Notes: a model not told the origin generated them from the letters alone. Positions 25,297 to 34,028 are shown, counted from the first letter of the stretch. The stretch is 64,000 bases of DNA from DATBLE01 sp963775695 (GCA_963775695.1 CAVZJU010000011.1:186001-250000); one strand, 5' to 3'. Numbers and translations are program-made.

Positions 25297-26108
25297 AACT
25301 CCTCCACGAGGCGTCGGACGGCCCCGCCTACGAGCTACCCGACGCGTTGGCCGAGCGGTATCCGGGCCGCTTCGGGTTCGACGGCCCGCGCGTCGTCGCC
25401 AACTTCGTCTCGACGCTGGACGGCGTCGTCGCCATCCCGGGCCTCGCGCGCGCGAACCGGCTGATCGCGGACGAGAACGACGACGACCGCTTCGTCATGG
25501 GCCTGCTGCGGGCGGCCGCCGACGTCGTCCTGATCGGCTCGGGGACGCAGCAGGCCTCGCCGAACGGCCTGTGGACGCCGGCGAGCACGTACCCGGCCGC
25601 GGCCGGCGACTGGGCGGAGCTTCGCCGGCGGCGCGGGCGCCCGGCGGCGCCCGCGCTCGCGGTGGTCACCGGCACCGGCGGCGTCGACCCGAGCCACCCG
25701 GCGTTCGAACGCGGCGCGCTCGTGCTGACCACCGACGCCGCCGCACAGACGCTCTCGGGCCTTCTGCCCGGAGCATCGGAGGTCGTCGCGCTCGGCGACG
25801 GCCCGCTCGTCGACGTCCGCCTGGCGGTGGACGACCTACGCGAGCGCGGCCACGAGCTGATCGTGCTCGAGGCAGGCCCGCATGTCGTCGGCTCGATGCT
25901 GGGCGAGCGGCTGGTCGACGAGCTGTTCCTGACGGTCTCGCCGCTCGTCGCCGGTCGCAAGGAAGGGTCAGAGGCCCGCCTCGGCTTCGTCGCAGAGCGG
26001 GAGCTCCTACCAGGCGTGCGTGTCGAGGGCGACCTCGCCGGCGTCCGCCGGAGCGGCGACCACCTGTTCCTGCACTACCGACTGTCCGCGGCCGCGGCGA
26101 CTACTTGA
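24966..26108 (+). CDS. RibD C-terminal-like (dihydrofolate reductase-fold) protein, fused in frame to the folE remnant
   Basis: The open frame 24966-26108 (380 residues) joins the FolE fragment to a complete reductase domain of the RibD C-terminal/DHFR-like family: VVANFVSTLDGVVAIPG, RFVMGLLRAAADVVLIGSGT, VLTTDAAAQTLSG, LIVLEAGPHVVGSMLGERLV and a C-terminal strand. The reductase homology starts near 25297, just after the presumed folE stop, yet no ordinary start codon is present there; TTG 25347 is the only candidate. The reductase was probably a separate gene whose start was lost or is non-canonical. Its 3' end overlaps pilC's stop by eight bases, convergent. Confidence 0.7.
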   Translation: MDLEAVVDLRQALETDRYASPRSVSPVEWSRFERHIGEIFTAFGMDLDTPGTRETPARFLRALHEATSGYDGDGKLLTVFPSETPERSSRGVRGPGSAGGVPPGGRGTGLELLHEASDGPAYELPDALAERYPGRFGFDGPRVVANFVSTLDGVVAIPGLARANRLIADENDDDRFVMGLLRAAADVVLIGSGTQQASPNGLWTPASTYPAAAGDWAELRRRRGRPAAPALAVVTGTGGVDPSHPAFERGALVLTTDAAAQTLSGLLPGASEVVALGDGPLVDVRLAVDDLRERGHELIVLEAGPHVVGSMLGERLVDELFLTVSPLVAGRKEGSEARLGFVAERELLPGVRVEGDLAGVRRSGDHLFLHYRLSAAAATT

Positions 26109-27348
26109 TCAGCGTCAGCAGCTTGAACATCGGCAGGTACATCGAGAGGATGATCGTGGCGACCATGCAGCCGACCAGGATGATCATGATCGGCTCGATG
26201 ATGGACGTCAGCGCCGAGATGGTGGCGTCGACCTCCTCCTCGTAGAAGTCCGCGACCTTCCCGAGCATCGCGTCCAGCTCGCCCGTCTCCTCGCCGATCT
26301 TCACCATCTGCCCGACCATCGGCGGGAAGACCGGGTGCTCGATCAGCGGCTGCGCGATCGGCACGCCGGCATGCACCTGTTCGCGCATGTCGCGCAGCGC
26401 ATCCTCGACCACCCAGTTGCCGGAGGTGGTGCCCGTGATCTCCAGCGCCTTGATGATGTCCACGCCCGCCGCAACCAGCGTCGAGAGCGTTCGCGCGAAG
26501 CGAGCCATCGTCACCTTGAGGACGACGTCGCCGATCTTCATCGGCACCTTCAGCTTGAAGCGGTCCCACTGCTTCCTGCCGCCCTCGCTCCCCTTCCAGC
26601 GGAAGAACAGGAAGATGGTCAGGGCGATCGCCGGGAAGATGATGTACCAGCGGCTGCGGAGCAGCTCCGATGCGCTGATCATGAACGCGGTCAGCTTCGG
26701 CAGGCTGCCGTTGAACTGCTTGTAGAGCTTCTGGAAGATCGGGACGATGAAGAGGAGCATCGCCACCAGCACCAGAAAGGCGAAGGAGATGACCATCGTC
26801 GGGTAGACCATGGCGCCCTTGACCCGGCGCTTGAGGTTCGCCTCTTTCTCGATCTGCGTGGCGAGGCGGTCCAGGACGTTGTCGAGAATGCCCGCGGCCT
26901 CACCGGCCTCGACCATCGAGACGTAGATCCGCGAGAAGATCTTCGGGTGCTTCGCGAGCGCCTCCGAGAGCAGCGCACCGCCCTCGACGTCGTTCCGCAC
27001 GTCGCCGATCACGCCGGCGAGATGCGTGTCGTCGGTCTGCTCCTCGAGGATGCTGAGCGCGGTGACGACGTTCAGGCCGGCGTCGATCATGGTCGCGAAC
27101 TGCCGCGAGAAGATCTGGAGCGCGCGCGGCTTGACCTTCCGCTCGCGTGTCTTCGCGCCGCCACGCGCGGGCGAGGCGGCGCTCTCGGCGCTCCCGCCTC
27201 CGCCCCCGGAGCCCACCTCCTCGAGGTACTCGGCGAGTAGACCCTGGACGCGGAGCTGCTCGCGGGCGGCGGCGGCGGTCGTCGCCTGCACCTCGCCCCT
27301 CAGCTCGAGGCCCGCGGCGTTGATCGCCGTGTACGCGTACGAGGCCAT
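26101..27348 (-). CDS. pilC: Type IV pilus inner-membrane platform protein PilC
   Basis: 415-residue GspF/PilC protein. It has two copies of the T2SSF domain: the first around residues 75-200 (LQIFSRQFATMIDAGLNVVTAL, VEAGEAAGILDNVLDRLA), the second around 280-400 (RFARTLSTLVAAGVDIIKALE, MVKIGEETGELDAMLGKVADFY). Three membrane helices separate and follow them. The N-terminal YAYTAINAAGLELRGEV is typical. It is the last gene of the pilT-pilM-pilN-pilO-pilP-like-pilC operon and transmits PilB/PilT action to the growing pilus. Confidence 0.96.
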   Translation of the reverse strand: MASYAYTAINAAGLELRGEVQATTAAAAREQLRVQGLLAEYLEEVGSGGGGGSAESAASPARGGAKTRERKVKPRALQIFSRQFATMIDAGLNVVTALSILEEQTDDTHLAGVIGDVRNDVEGGALLSEALAKHPKIFSRIYVSMVEAGEAAGILDNVLDRLATQIEKEANLKRRVKGAMVYPTMVISFAFLVLVAMLLFIVPIFQKLYKQFNGSLPKLTAFMISASELLRSRWYIIFPAIALTIFLFFRWKGSEGGRKQWDRFKLKVPMKIGDVVLKVTMARFARTLSTLVAAGVDIIKALEITGTTSGNWVVEDALRDMREQVHAGVPIAQPLIEHPVFPPMVGQMVKIGEETGELDAMLGKVADFYEEEVDATISALTSIIEPIMIILVGCMVATIILSMYLPMFKLLTLIK

Positions 27349-27354
27349 GTCGCG

Positions 27355-28311
27355 CTACCCCGTGGGGGTCGTCGTGTCGAGCGAGTCGGTCACGATCGGC
27401 GTCGTTGCCGTAGTCGTGGTCGTGGTCGTGGCCGGGGCGGTGTCGGCGGGGGCGGTGGTCGTCGGCGCCGGCGCAACGGGGGTGGTCGCGGTGGACTGCG
27501 TGGTCGTAGAGCCCCCGGCGGGCGTCGCCAGATTGCAGCTCGTCTTGAGCACGATCTCGTAGCGCGTGCCGTCGGCCGTGTTGACGAGGGTGATCTTCTC
27601 GCCCAGCTTCAGCGTCGCCGTCGGGTGCCCGTTGTCGAACGAGCCGCCGACGATGCCGACCTCGACCGACTTGCCGTTCTTGGCGATCGCGACGAGGCGG
27701 AAGATGTTCTCGTCGGTCGGGAAGGTGCCGTCGACGGAGATGCGCTCGCAGACGCCGTTGGTCGCGATCAGGGCCTCGGTCGGCGCGGGAACCGCGGCGG
27801 CAGGCGTGGTCGTCGCCGGCGGCGTGCCGGTGGATCCCGAGCCGCCCGTCGCGGGAATCTGCGTCGGGGTGACGACGACTCCGGGCGGGACGAGGGCGGG
27901 CGTTGCGGGCGAGGATGCGCCGCCAGAAGCTCCCGACGGCGTGGCGGTCGGACCGGCCGGCGCAGGGATCGGCGTGGGAGCGGCGGAAGCGCCCGCGGGG
28001 GTCGTCGACAGCTGCTGGACGAACGGATCCTTGCTCTTGAAGAGGCCGAACGAGATCAGCTGGTTGGAGTCGCGCACGACGACGACCTGGTCCGTGTTCG
28101 GCAGCTTGCCCGCCGGCACGACCGGCGCAGCGCCGGGCACGACCGCGGCCACCGTCGTCGGTGCGGCCGCCTCGCTGCCTCCCTTGCCGCCCATCACCTT
28201 CGGCAGCTCGAAGCCGAGGATCGCGAGCAGGGCCACGGAGCCAACCGCGATGAAGATCTTCTGGCGCCGGACGCGCTTCTCGGCCAGCGACTTGACGGAC
28301 TCGCGGCTCAT
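27355..28311 (-). CDS. PilP-position pilus assembly protein (Thr/Pro-rich)
   Basis: 318 residues with one N-terminal membrane anchor (IFIAVGSVALLAILGFEL), a long low-complexity Pro/Ala/Thr region (about 100-190), a small folded domain (NGVCERISVDGTFPTDENIF through YEIVLKTSCNLA) and a Thr-rich tail. By position after pilO it occupies the pilP slot of didermic pilus operons, but sequence similarity to PilP is not obvious. The ATG overlaps the pilO stop. It probably forms part of the alignment complex or a surface extension. Confidence 0.75.
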   Translation of the reverse strand: MSRESVKSLAEKRVRRQKIFIAVGSVALLAILGFELPKVMGGKGGSEAAAPTTVAAVVPGAAPVVPAGKLPNTDQVVVVRDSNQLISFGLFKSKDPFVQQLSTTPAGASAAPTPIPAPAGPTATPSGASGGASSPATPALVPPGVVVTPTQIPATGGSGSTGTPPATTTPAAAVPAPTEALIATNGVCERISVDGTFPTDENIFRLVAIAKNGKSVEVGIVGGSFDNGHPTATLKLGEKITLVNTADGTRYEIVLKTSCNLATPAGGSTTTQSTATTPVAPAPTTTAPADTAPATTTTTTTATTPIVTDSLDTTTPTG

Positions 28312-28988
28312 GCTCCCACCGCCGTGGCGCCGGCAGGGGCGGCCGGAACGGGCTGTGTGTTCTCGATCGCGGGCGAGGTCGGAGCCGTGCCGCCCGGAGC
28401 CAGCCCGCCCGGGATGGGCGGCGCCGTGCCGTCGCCGAACACGTAGGCGGAGACGGTCAGCGTGGCCTTGACCTGGGGGAAGCTGTCCGTGCCCTGGTTG
28501 AAGGTGATCGAGTCGACCGTGAAGAGCCTTCCGGTCGCGCTCAGCACGCCGTTGTGCACGCCGACGAGGTTGCGGAGGCGGTAGAGGAAGTCCGACAGGT
28601 CGTAGAAACGGCCCTCGAAGGACAGGTCGACCGCGACCTGCTGGTACGCGCCGTACGAGACGGGATCGTGCGGGGTGATCGACTCGAACTTGACGCCGGT
28701 CTCGGCCGCGACGCTGCTGAGCTGGAGGATCACACCCGGGACGTCGGCCGTGTTCGGCATCGCGCGCGACAGCTTGAACAGGTCGGCCACGCGGATCGGC
28801 GGCGGCGCCGTGGGCGTCCGGATCCCCTGGGCGACCGAGATCTGGTCGCGCGTGTCGGCGATCTGCTGCTTCAGGGTCGCCGCCTCGTGGCGCTTGGGAG
28901 CGACCATGAGGAACCAGCCGGCGACGAGCCCGAGGAGAACACCACCCACGACGAGCGCGACCTTGGCTTCAGTGCGAAGCTTGCTCAT
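28308..28988 (-). CDS. pilO: Pilus alignment protein PilO
   Basis: 226 residues: one N-terminal membrane segment (VALVVGGVLLGLVAGWFLMV), a coiled-coil (ATLKQQIADTRDQIS) and a ferredoxin-like fold with VDLSFEGRFYDLSDFLYRL near residue 125, the typical PilO core. The C-terminus is Pro/Ala-rich. ATG 28986-28988 overlaps the pilN stop. It partners PilN in the inner-membrane ring. Confidence 0.92.
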   Translation of the reverse strand: MSKLRTEAKVALVVGGVLLGLVAGWFLMVAPKRHEAATLKQQIADTRDQISVAQGIRTPTAPPPIRVADLFKLSRAMPNTADVPGVILQLSSVAAETGVKFESITPHDPVSYGAYQQVAVDLSFEGRFYDLSDFLYRLRNLVGVHNGVLSATGRLFTVDSITFNQGTDSFPQVKATLTVSAYVFGDGTAPPIPGGLAPGGTAPTSPAIENTQPVPAAPAGATAVGA

Positions 28989-29677
28989 CCCGTTTCCTGC
29001 GGCCGGACGTCGGCCTGGATCGAGAAGGAGACGACCGTCTGGCCGCCCACGCTCGCCTGCGAGCTCTGGACAAGCTTCACGTTCTGAAGAGCCGGAACGA
29101 CGGCGAGGCGACTGAGCAAGCGAGCTACGCCTTCCTGCGAGTACGTGTAACCGGCGAAGGTCATGGGCTGCGGAGTCGGCGCCGGAGCAGGCGCGGCCGC
29201 GGTCGTCGTGGCCGCGGGGGTGGTCGTCGTGGTCGAGCCGGTCGTGGTGGTGGACGACGACGTCGGCGCGGGGGTCGTCGAGGTCGGCACGGTGGTCGGC
29301 GCCTCCGGCGACTTGGCGGACATCGTCGTCAGCCAGACGTCGGCGGGCAGAACCGCGGAGATCTGACGCAAGACGCGGTCCCAGACGAGGCGGCTCTGGA
29401 GGGCGGCGCCGACCGCGGCGATCCGCAGCTGACGCTCGGAGGCAAGGGCCGGACTCTGCTGCACCTTGGGCGCTTCGGGTGCCGGGAGCGACGCGAGCTC
29501 GTCCTGAAGCGCCTGGAGGGTGGAGCTCTTGCTGTTCACGTTCGAGCTGGCGAGCAGGTAGCCGGCCGCAAGCAGGCCGGCGACGACGAACGGCGCCACC
29601 AGCGCCAACTGGCCGACGAGGCCCAGACGCGCGCGCGGCTGCTTCGTCTGGCGGGGGAGGAGGTTGACGGCGCGCAT
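28985..29677 (-). CDS. pilN: Pilus alignment protein PilN
   Basis: 230 residues. The cytoplasmic N-terminus MRAVNLLPRQ contains the NLLP motif that docks into PilM. A membrane helix (about 23-45), a coiled-coil and a PilN-type ferredoxin-like domain follow. A Ser/Thr/Pro-rich loop of about 45 residues (around 120-165) interrupts the domain, unusual for PilN but in keeping with the Thr-rich tail of the neighbouring PilP-like protein. ATG 29675-29677 overlaps the pilM stop. Confidence 0.93.
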   Translation of the reverse strand: MRAVNLLPRQTKQPRARLGLVGQLALVAPFVVAGLLAAGYLLASSNVNSKSSTLQALQDELASLPAPEAPKVQQSPALASERQLRIAAVGAALQSRLVWDRVLRQISAVLPADVWLTTMSAKSPEAPTTVPTSTTPAPTSSSTTTTGSTTTTTPAATTTAAAPAPAPTPQPMTFAGYTYSQEGVARLLSRLAVVPALQNVKLVQSSQASVGGQTVVSFSIQADVRPQETG

Positions 29678-31722
29678 CAGTCCTCGATCCCGAGGCCGAC
29701 TGCGATGGCCATCGACGCGTTGGAGGCTGCGTCGCTGCCTTCGAGCGTGCGCGACGCCTTGACTCGCGCGAGCGGGTCGGCAACGCGCACGGGGATGCCG
29801 ATGAGCCGCTCGAGCTCGGGGGCGAGCCCGCCGGACGCCGCGGCTCCGCCGGTGATGAGGATCTCGACGATCCCCAGCGACTTCGGCTGTTCCTGGTAGA
29901 AGCGCAGCGAGGCAACAAGCTCGCGCGCGAACGACTGAAGCTCGGCGACCATCGCCCGGCGCGCCTCGTCGGCGTGACGGGCGTCGAGGCCGGCCGCTTC
30001 GCCCTCCTCGCCGAGCGAGAGCGCTTGCTTGATCGGCGCTGCCGCGGACGGGGTGATGTCGAGCACGCGGGCAAGCGCGACGTCGAGTGCCGACCCGCCC
30101 CAGGCGAGCACGCGGGTGAATTCGCAGATACGGCCGTCCGACACGGCAAGGGTCGACCGGTCGTGGCCGATCGAGACGCAGACGACCGCCGCGTCCTCCC
30201 CGGGCTGCTGCGTCGGATCGCTGAGCGCCCGGAGCAGCGCGAAGGCCTCGAGGTCGATGCCGACCAGCTTCAACCCCGCCTTGCGACAAGCGGAGACGTA
30301 GCGCTCCACGAGCTCCTTGTGGGCGACCACGAGCAGCACACGGCAGATCCGGTCTCCGTCCTCCCCGAGGCGGTCATCGAGGATCCGGTAGTCGAGCACC
30401 GCCTCGTCGAGCGGGATCGGCAGCGTCTCCTGCGCGCGGAAGCGAACCGCGTTGGCGAGCTGCTTCGGGTCGGAGATCCCGGAGATCTCGAAGGTGCGGA
30501 CGCCGATTCGGTTGTTCGAGATGCCGAGCCGGACACAGTTGCGAGGCAGCTTGTTCTTACGGAAAAAGGTCTTCAGGGCCGCGGCCAGCTGCTCGGGCTC
30601 CCGCAGCTCGCCGCCCACGACCACACCCCGCTCGAGCGGCATGCGTGCCATACGGACGACCTTCGGGCCGCCCTTGTTGACCACCTGGGCGGCGGCGATC
30701 TGGGAGGCGCCGAGCTTGAGGCCGACGAGCTGGCTGTGCTCCTTCGAGGCCTTGTCGCTGCCGCGCTTCGCCTCCCGACGCTCGCGCCGGGACTGCTTCG
30801 GCGCCGGCTCGGGAGCGGAGTCGGCCCCGAGCTCGGCGACGGGCTCCGGCTCGGCGGCCGGCTCCGGCGCGCCGAGCTCGGTGTCCGGCTGGGCGGTCTC
30901 GGCGGTGGCCACGACCACGGCGGCAGCCGGGGGCACGGCTGTCTCGCCCGGGGTTGCCGCGGGCTCTGCCGGCACGCTCGGCGGGGTATACGGCTCGGTC
31001 GCGGGCGGGGTGACGGGCGGCAGCGGCGCCGAGGTCTCAGTTACGGGCGGCAGGACCGGCTCGGTTGCGGGCGGCGGGACAGCCTCGCTCGAGTCGGGCG
31101 ACACCAGGTCGAAGGCAACCGACTCGACCTGAGTCGAGACAGGCGGCGGAGCAACCGGGGCGGACTCACCGACCGGCTCGACCGAAGGCGAAACCGGCGG
31201 CGGAGCAACCGGGGCGGCTTCGGCCTCCGGCATCACCGGGACGACGGACAGTGCCTCTGCATGAGGCACCGCCTCCACGACTGCAGACGTCGCCTCGGCC
31301 TTCGACTTGCCCTTCCGGCCGAAGCTGATCTCCTTCTTCCAGACCGAGGTCTTCGCCTCCGGCTCAGAGACGGGCGTCACGCGCGCCGGGGGCGCTTCGA
31401 CCAGCGGCAGCGACACGGGCTTTGGCTTTCCCTTGCGGCCGAAGCCGATCTCCTTCTTCCAGACCGAGGTCTTCGCCTCCGCCTTTGCGGATGCAGCCTG
31501 CGCGGCCTCCTGCGACCAGACGGGCTCCGCCTTCGGCGCCGGCTTCGGCTTCCGGCGGAAGCCGATCTCCTTCTTCCAGACCGAGGTCTTCGCCTCCGCC
31601 TTTGCGGATGCAGCCTGCGCGGCCTCCTGCGACCAGACGGGCTCCGCCTTCGGCGCCGGCTTCGGCTTCCGGCGGAAGCTGATCTCCTTCTTCCAGACCG
31701 AGGTCTCGTCGCGCTTGCCCAT
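29677..31722 (-). CDS. pilM: Pilus assembly ATPase-fold protein PilM with repetitive N-terminal extension
   Basis: 681 residues. The C-terminal half (from about residue 340) is an actin-like PilM: QLVGLKLGASQIAAAQVV, NCVRLGISNNRIGVRTFEI, DAAVVCVSIGHDRSTLAVSD and EILITGGAAASGGLAPELE. The N-terminal half is not part of the family. It holds four copies of TSVWKKEI(S/G)F(R/G)RK at about residues 7, 46, 85 and 125, then a 200-residue Pro/Ala/Val/Glu-rich linker and a basic SRRERREAKRG stretch. The ATG 31720-31722 is chosen because it directly precedes repeat 1 and lies one base after the pilT stop. Confidence 0.93.
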   Translation of the reverse strand: MGKRDETSVWKKEISFRRKPKPAPKAEPVWSQEAAQAASAKAEAKTSVWKKEIGFRRKPKPAPKAEPVWSQEAAQAASAKAEAKTSVWKKEIGFGRKGKPKPVSLPLVEAPPARVTPVSEPEAKTSVWKKEISFGRKGKSKAEATSAVVEAVPHAEALSVVPVMPEAEAAPVAPPPVSPSVEPVGESAPVAPPPVSTQVESVAFDLVSPDSSEAVPPPATEPVLPPVTETSAPLPPVTPPATEPYTPPSVPAEPAATPGETAVPPAAAVVVATAETAQPDTELGAPEPAAEPEPVAELGADSAPEPAPKQSRRERREAKRGSDKASKEHSQLVGLKLGASQIAAAQVVNKGGPKVVRMARMPLERGVVVGGELREPEQLAAALKTFFRKNKLPRNCVRLGISNNRIGVRTFEISGISDPKQLANAVRFRAQETLPIPLDEAVLDYRILDDRLGEDGDRICRVLLVVAHKELVERYVSACRKAGLKLVGIDLEAFALLRALSDPTQQPGEDAAVVCVSIGHDRSTLAVSDGRICEFTRVLAWGGSALDVALARVLDITPSAAAPIKQALSLGEEGEAAGLDARHADEARRAMVAELQSFARELVASLRFYQEQPKSLGIVEILITGGAAASGGLAPELERLIGIPVRVADPLARVKASRTLEGSDAASNASMAIAVGLGIED
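31471..31704 (-). repeat. 117-bp tandem duplication in pilM
   Basis: The stretches 31588-31704 and 31471-31587 encode the same 39 residues (TSVWKKEI.FRRK, then a KPAPKAEPVWSQEAAQAASA linker) with almost identical DNA. Two further, more diverged copies of the 13-residue motif follow to about 31312. The near-identity indicates recent expansion. Confidence 0.88.
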
Positions 31723-31723
31723 G

Positions 31724-32869
31724 TCAGCTCCCCGCCAGTCGCAGGCCTGAGCCGGACGCGGTGGATGCGAGGGGCGTTCCGCCCGACGAGCCGGCGCCGG
31801 AGCGCTCGAGCAGGCCCACCAGCTGGTCGGGATAGCTCGAGCTCTCGAGTGCAACGTCTCTCGAGACCGTTCCGCGCAGGACGAGGTCGCAGAGCGCCTG
31901 CTCCATCGTCTGCATGCCGCGCGTGGTCCCGGTCTGCATCACCGAGTAGATCTGTTCGAGCTTCCGCTGGCGGATCAGGTTCCGGACGGCGTAGTCAGGG
32001 AGCAGGATCTCGAGCGCCGCGACACGTCCCTGACCGTCCGCGGTCGGCAGCAGCGTCTGGGTAACGACTCCCTCGAGGCTGGCCGAGAGCTGGGCGCGGA
32101 TCTGGCCCTGCTGCTCGGCGGGGAAGACGTCGATGATGCGGTCGATCGTCCCGGCCGCACCGCGGGTGTGCAGCGTCGCGAAGACGAGGTGGCCGGTCTC
32201 GGCGGCGGTCAGCGCGGTCGAGATCGTCTCGAGGTCGCGCATCTCGCCGAGGAGGATCACATCGGGGTCCTGGCGGAGGCCGGCCCGGAGCGCCTCGGCG
32301 AACCCGTGCGCGTCGGTCCCGACCTCGCGCTGGTTGACGAGGCAGCGGCGGTGGCTGTGAAGGAACTCGATCGGATCCTCGATCGTCAGGATGTGACCCG
32401 CGCGGTTGCGGTTGATCTCGTCGATCAGCGCAGCGAGCGTCGTCGACTTGCCCGAACCGGTCGGACCGGTGACGAGGACGAGACCCCGCGGCTTGTCGGC
32501 GAACTCGTGCAGTCCGACCGGCAGGCCGAGCTCCTCGAGGGTGAGGATCTTGTACGGGATCAAACGGAACACGGCGGCGACCGCGCTCCGTTGGAAGAAG
32601 ATGTTGACGCGGAAGCGGGCGACGCCCGAGATCGCGTACGAGAGGTCGATCTGCCTGTCGACCTCGAGCCGCTTCTGCTGCTCGGTCGAGAGGATGCGGT
32701 AGAGCAGCTGCTGCGTGTCGTCGGGTGTCAGCTCGGGCATGTCCTCCAGGACGTTCATCTCGCCGCGCACGCGCGCGACCGGGGGCGAGCCCGCGGAAAT
32801 GTGCAGGTCGGAAGCGCGAAGCGCTTCCATGCTCTCGAGCAGCTGGTCGATCGAGTGGACGGCGGTCAT
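31724..32869 (-). CDS. pilT: Twitching/retraction ATPase PilT (first copy)
   Basis: 381-residue hexameric retraction motor. It has Walker A GPTGSGKSTTL, an Asp box (ILTIEDPIEFLHSHRRCLVNQ), Walker B VILLGEMRDLETIS, a His box (GHLVFATLHTRGAAGTIDR) and the PilT-specific AVRNLIRQRK (AIRNLIRE-like) motif. The C-terminus adds a Ser/Gly-rich tail. The ATG is 154 bases from the divergent first pilin gene. It heads the pilMNO operon, with its stop one base from the pilM ATG. Confidence 0.95.
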   Translation of the reverse strand: MTAVHSIDQLLESMEALRASDLHISAGSPPVARVRGEMNVLEDMPELTPDDTQQLLYRILSTEQQKRLEVDRQIDLSYAISGVARFRVNIFFQRSAVAAVFRLIPYKILTLEELGLPVGLHEFADKPRGLVLVTGPTGSGKSTTLAALIDEINRNRAGHILTIEDPIEFLHSHRRCLVNQREVGTDAHGFAEALRAGLRQDPDVILLGEMRDLETISTALTAAETGHLVFATLHTRGAAGTIDRIIDVFPAEQQGQIRAQLSASLEGVVTQTLLPTADGQGRVAALEILLPDYAVRNLIRQRKLEQIYSVMQTGTTRGMQTMEQALCDLVLRGTVSRDVALESSSYPDQLVGLLERSGAGSSGGTPLASTASGSGLRLAGS

Positions 32870-33023
32870 CCCGGACGGCTATCGGCAGCGCGCGGCCGAT
32901 CCTTAACGGGCCACTCGGCCTACCCCGTCTGAGCAGGGATTTCCCCCGTTCTAGGGCTGGGGAGTGCAACGGCGCGGCGCCGATACGTCGGGGGCCACCG
33001 CAAACCCCCAAGGAAGGAGCACC

Positions 33024-33419
33024 ATGCTCGACAAGTTGCGGAAGCGTCTGAGGAGCGAGAAGGGTTTCACCCTGATCGAGCTCCTCGTCGTGATGATCAT
33101 CCTCGCGATCCTGACCGCGATCGCGATCCCCTCCTACCTCAGCTTCCGGGACCGCGCGAACCAGAGCGCGGCCAGCGCCGACCTGCGGGCAGCGATCCCG
33201 TCCGTCGAGGCCTGGTTCGCCGACAACGGCAAGTACGATGGCATGACGGCTACGGCCCTGCAGGTGTCCTACGACCAGTCGATCGACCCGGCCATCATCA
33301 ACGTCAAGACGGCTTCGGGCACCGCGTACTGCGTCGAGGCGACTGCTCCGGGCGATGCCACGAAGACCGCCAACAAGAACGGGCCTTCGGCTCAGATCAC
33401 CAAGGGCCTCTGTCCGTAG
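33024..33419 (+). CDS. pilA: Type IV major-type pilin, copy 1
   Basis: 131-residue prepilin with a 16-residue basic leader (MLDKLRKRLRSEKG) cut before Phe, then the class III signature FTLIELLVVMIILAILTAIAI containing Glu+5. A globular domain with a C-terminal disulfide-type cysteine pair (AYCVEA and GLCP) follows. ATG 33024 has AAGGAAGGAG as ribosome-binding site. First of three tandem copies sharing an identical N-terminal block of about 97 bases. Confidence 0.95.
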   Translation: MLDKLRKRLRSEKGFTLIELLVVMIILAILTAIAIPSYLSFRDRANQSAASADLRAAIPSVEAWFADNGKYDGMTATALQVSYDQSIDPAIINVKTASGTAYCVEATAPGDATKTANKNGPSAQITKGLCP

Positions 33420-33441
33420 GCGGACGCGCTTTATGTGCGAT

Positions 33442-33471
33442 CGGGAGGGCGCGGGAGACCGCGCCCTCTCG
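33442..33471 (+). terminator. Terminator-like hairpin after pilin copy 1
   Basis: A 13-base stem (one G-U pair) with a GAGA tetraloop lies 22 bases after the stop, followed by TCGTCT. An almost identical hairpin follows copy 2, so it was duplicated with the gene. It would give strong copy-1 expression with limited read-through. Confidence 0.65.
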
Positions 33472-33575
33472 TCGTCTAGAGGGACAACGTCACCCGATTC
33501 AGAGCTACGGTCTCACAGCGGCGCGTCCGACATCACCGTCAGCAAGCGACTCACGCCAGGGCACAACCAAGGAGC

Positions 33576-33974
33576 ATGAGATGCTTGACACGTTGCGCGC
33601 GCCTGAGGAGCCAGAAGGGCTTCACCCTGATCGAGCTCCTCGTCGTGATGATCATCCTCGCGATCCTGACCGCGATCGCGATCCCCTCCTACCTCAGCTT
33701 CCGGGACCGCGCGAACCAGAGCGCGGCTGCCGCCGATCTGCGTGCGGCGATCCCGTCGGTCGAGGCCTGGTTCGCCGACAACGGCAAGTACGACGGCATG
33801 ACCGCCGCCACGCTGCAGGCCTCCTACGACCAGTCGATCGACCCCAGCATCATCCTCGTGAAGACCGCAGCGGGCACGAGCTACTGCGTCCAGGCCACCG
33901 CGCCGGGCGATGCCACGAAGCAGGCCTTCGAGAACGGTCCCTCGGCCCAGATCACACAGGGCGCCTGTCCGTAA
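33576..33974 (+). CDS. pilA: Type IV pilin, copy 2 (start region disrupted)
   Basis: The pilin body is intact from KGFTLIELLVVM to the stop at 33974 and closely matches copies 1 and 3. The start is odd: the ATG at normal distance from AAGGAG (33581) reads MLDTLRAPEEPE, out of frame. Relative to the other copies two bases are missing in the leader after MLDTLR. The ATG at 33576 gives the pilin frame (MRCLTRCARLRSQKG), but its ribosome-binding site is only one base away. Expression is therefore doubtful, reduced or dependent on frame restoration. Confidence 0.75.
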   Translation: MRCLTRCARLRSQKGFTLIELLVVMIILAILTAIAIPSYLSFRDRANQSAAAADLRAAIPSVEAWFADNGKYDGMTAATLQASYDQSIDPSIILVKTAAGTSYCVQATAPGDATKQAFENGPSAQITQGACP

Positions 33975-33998
33975 ACGGCACGCGCTCCACCGTTCCAC

Positions 33999-34028
33999 CG
34001 AGAGGGCGCGGGAAACCGCGCCCTCTCG
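33999..34028 (+). terminator. Terminator-like hairpin after pilin copy 2
   Basis: A perfect 13-base stem with a GAAA tetraloop (33999-34011 with 34016-34028), followed by TCGTCTT. It lies 24 bases after the pilin stop and is the sister of 33442-33471. Confidence 0.7.

Noticed and set aside
24935..26245. An alternative Arg-rich frame over the RibD-like gene
   Set aside because: It has no domain and is a shifted reading of the reductase gene.
32940..33020. Possible riboswitch before the first pilin gene
   Set aside because: CCGCAAACCCCC is superficially similar to a GEMM segment, but the second conserved half and the tetraloop context are missing.
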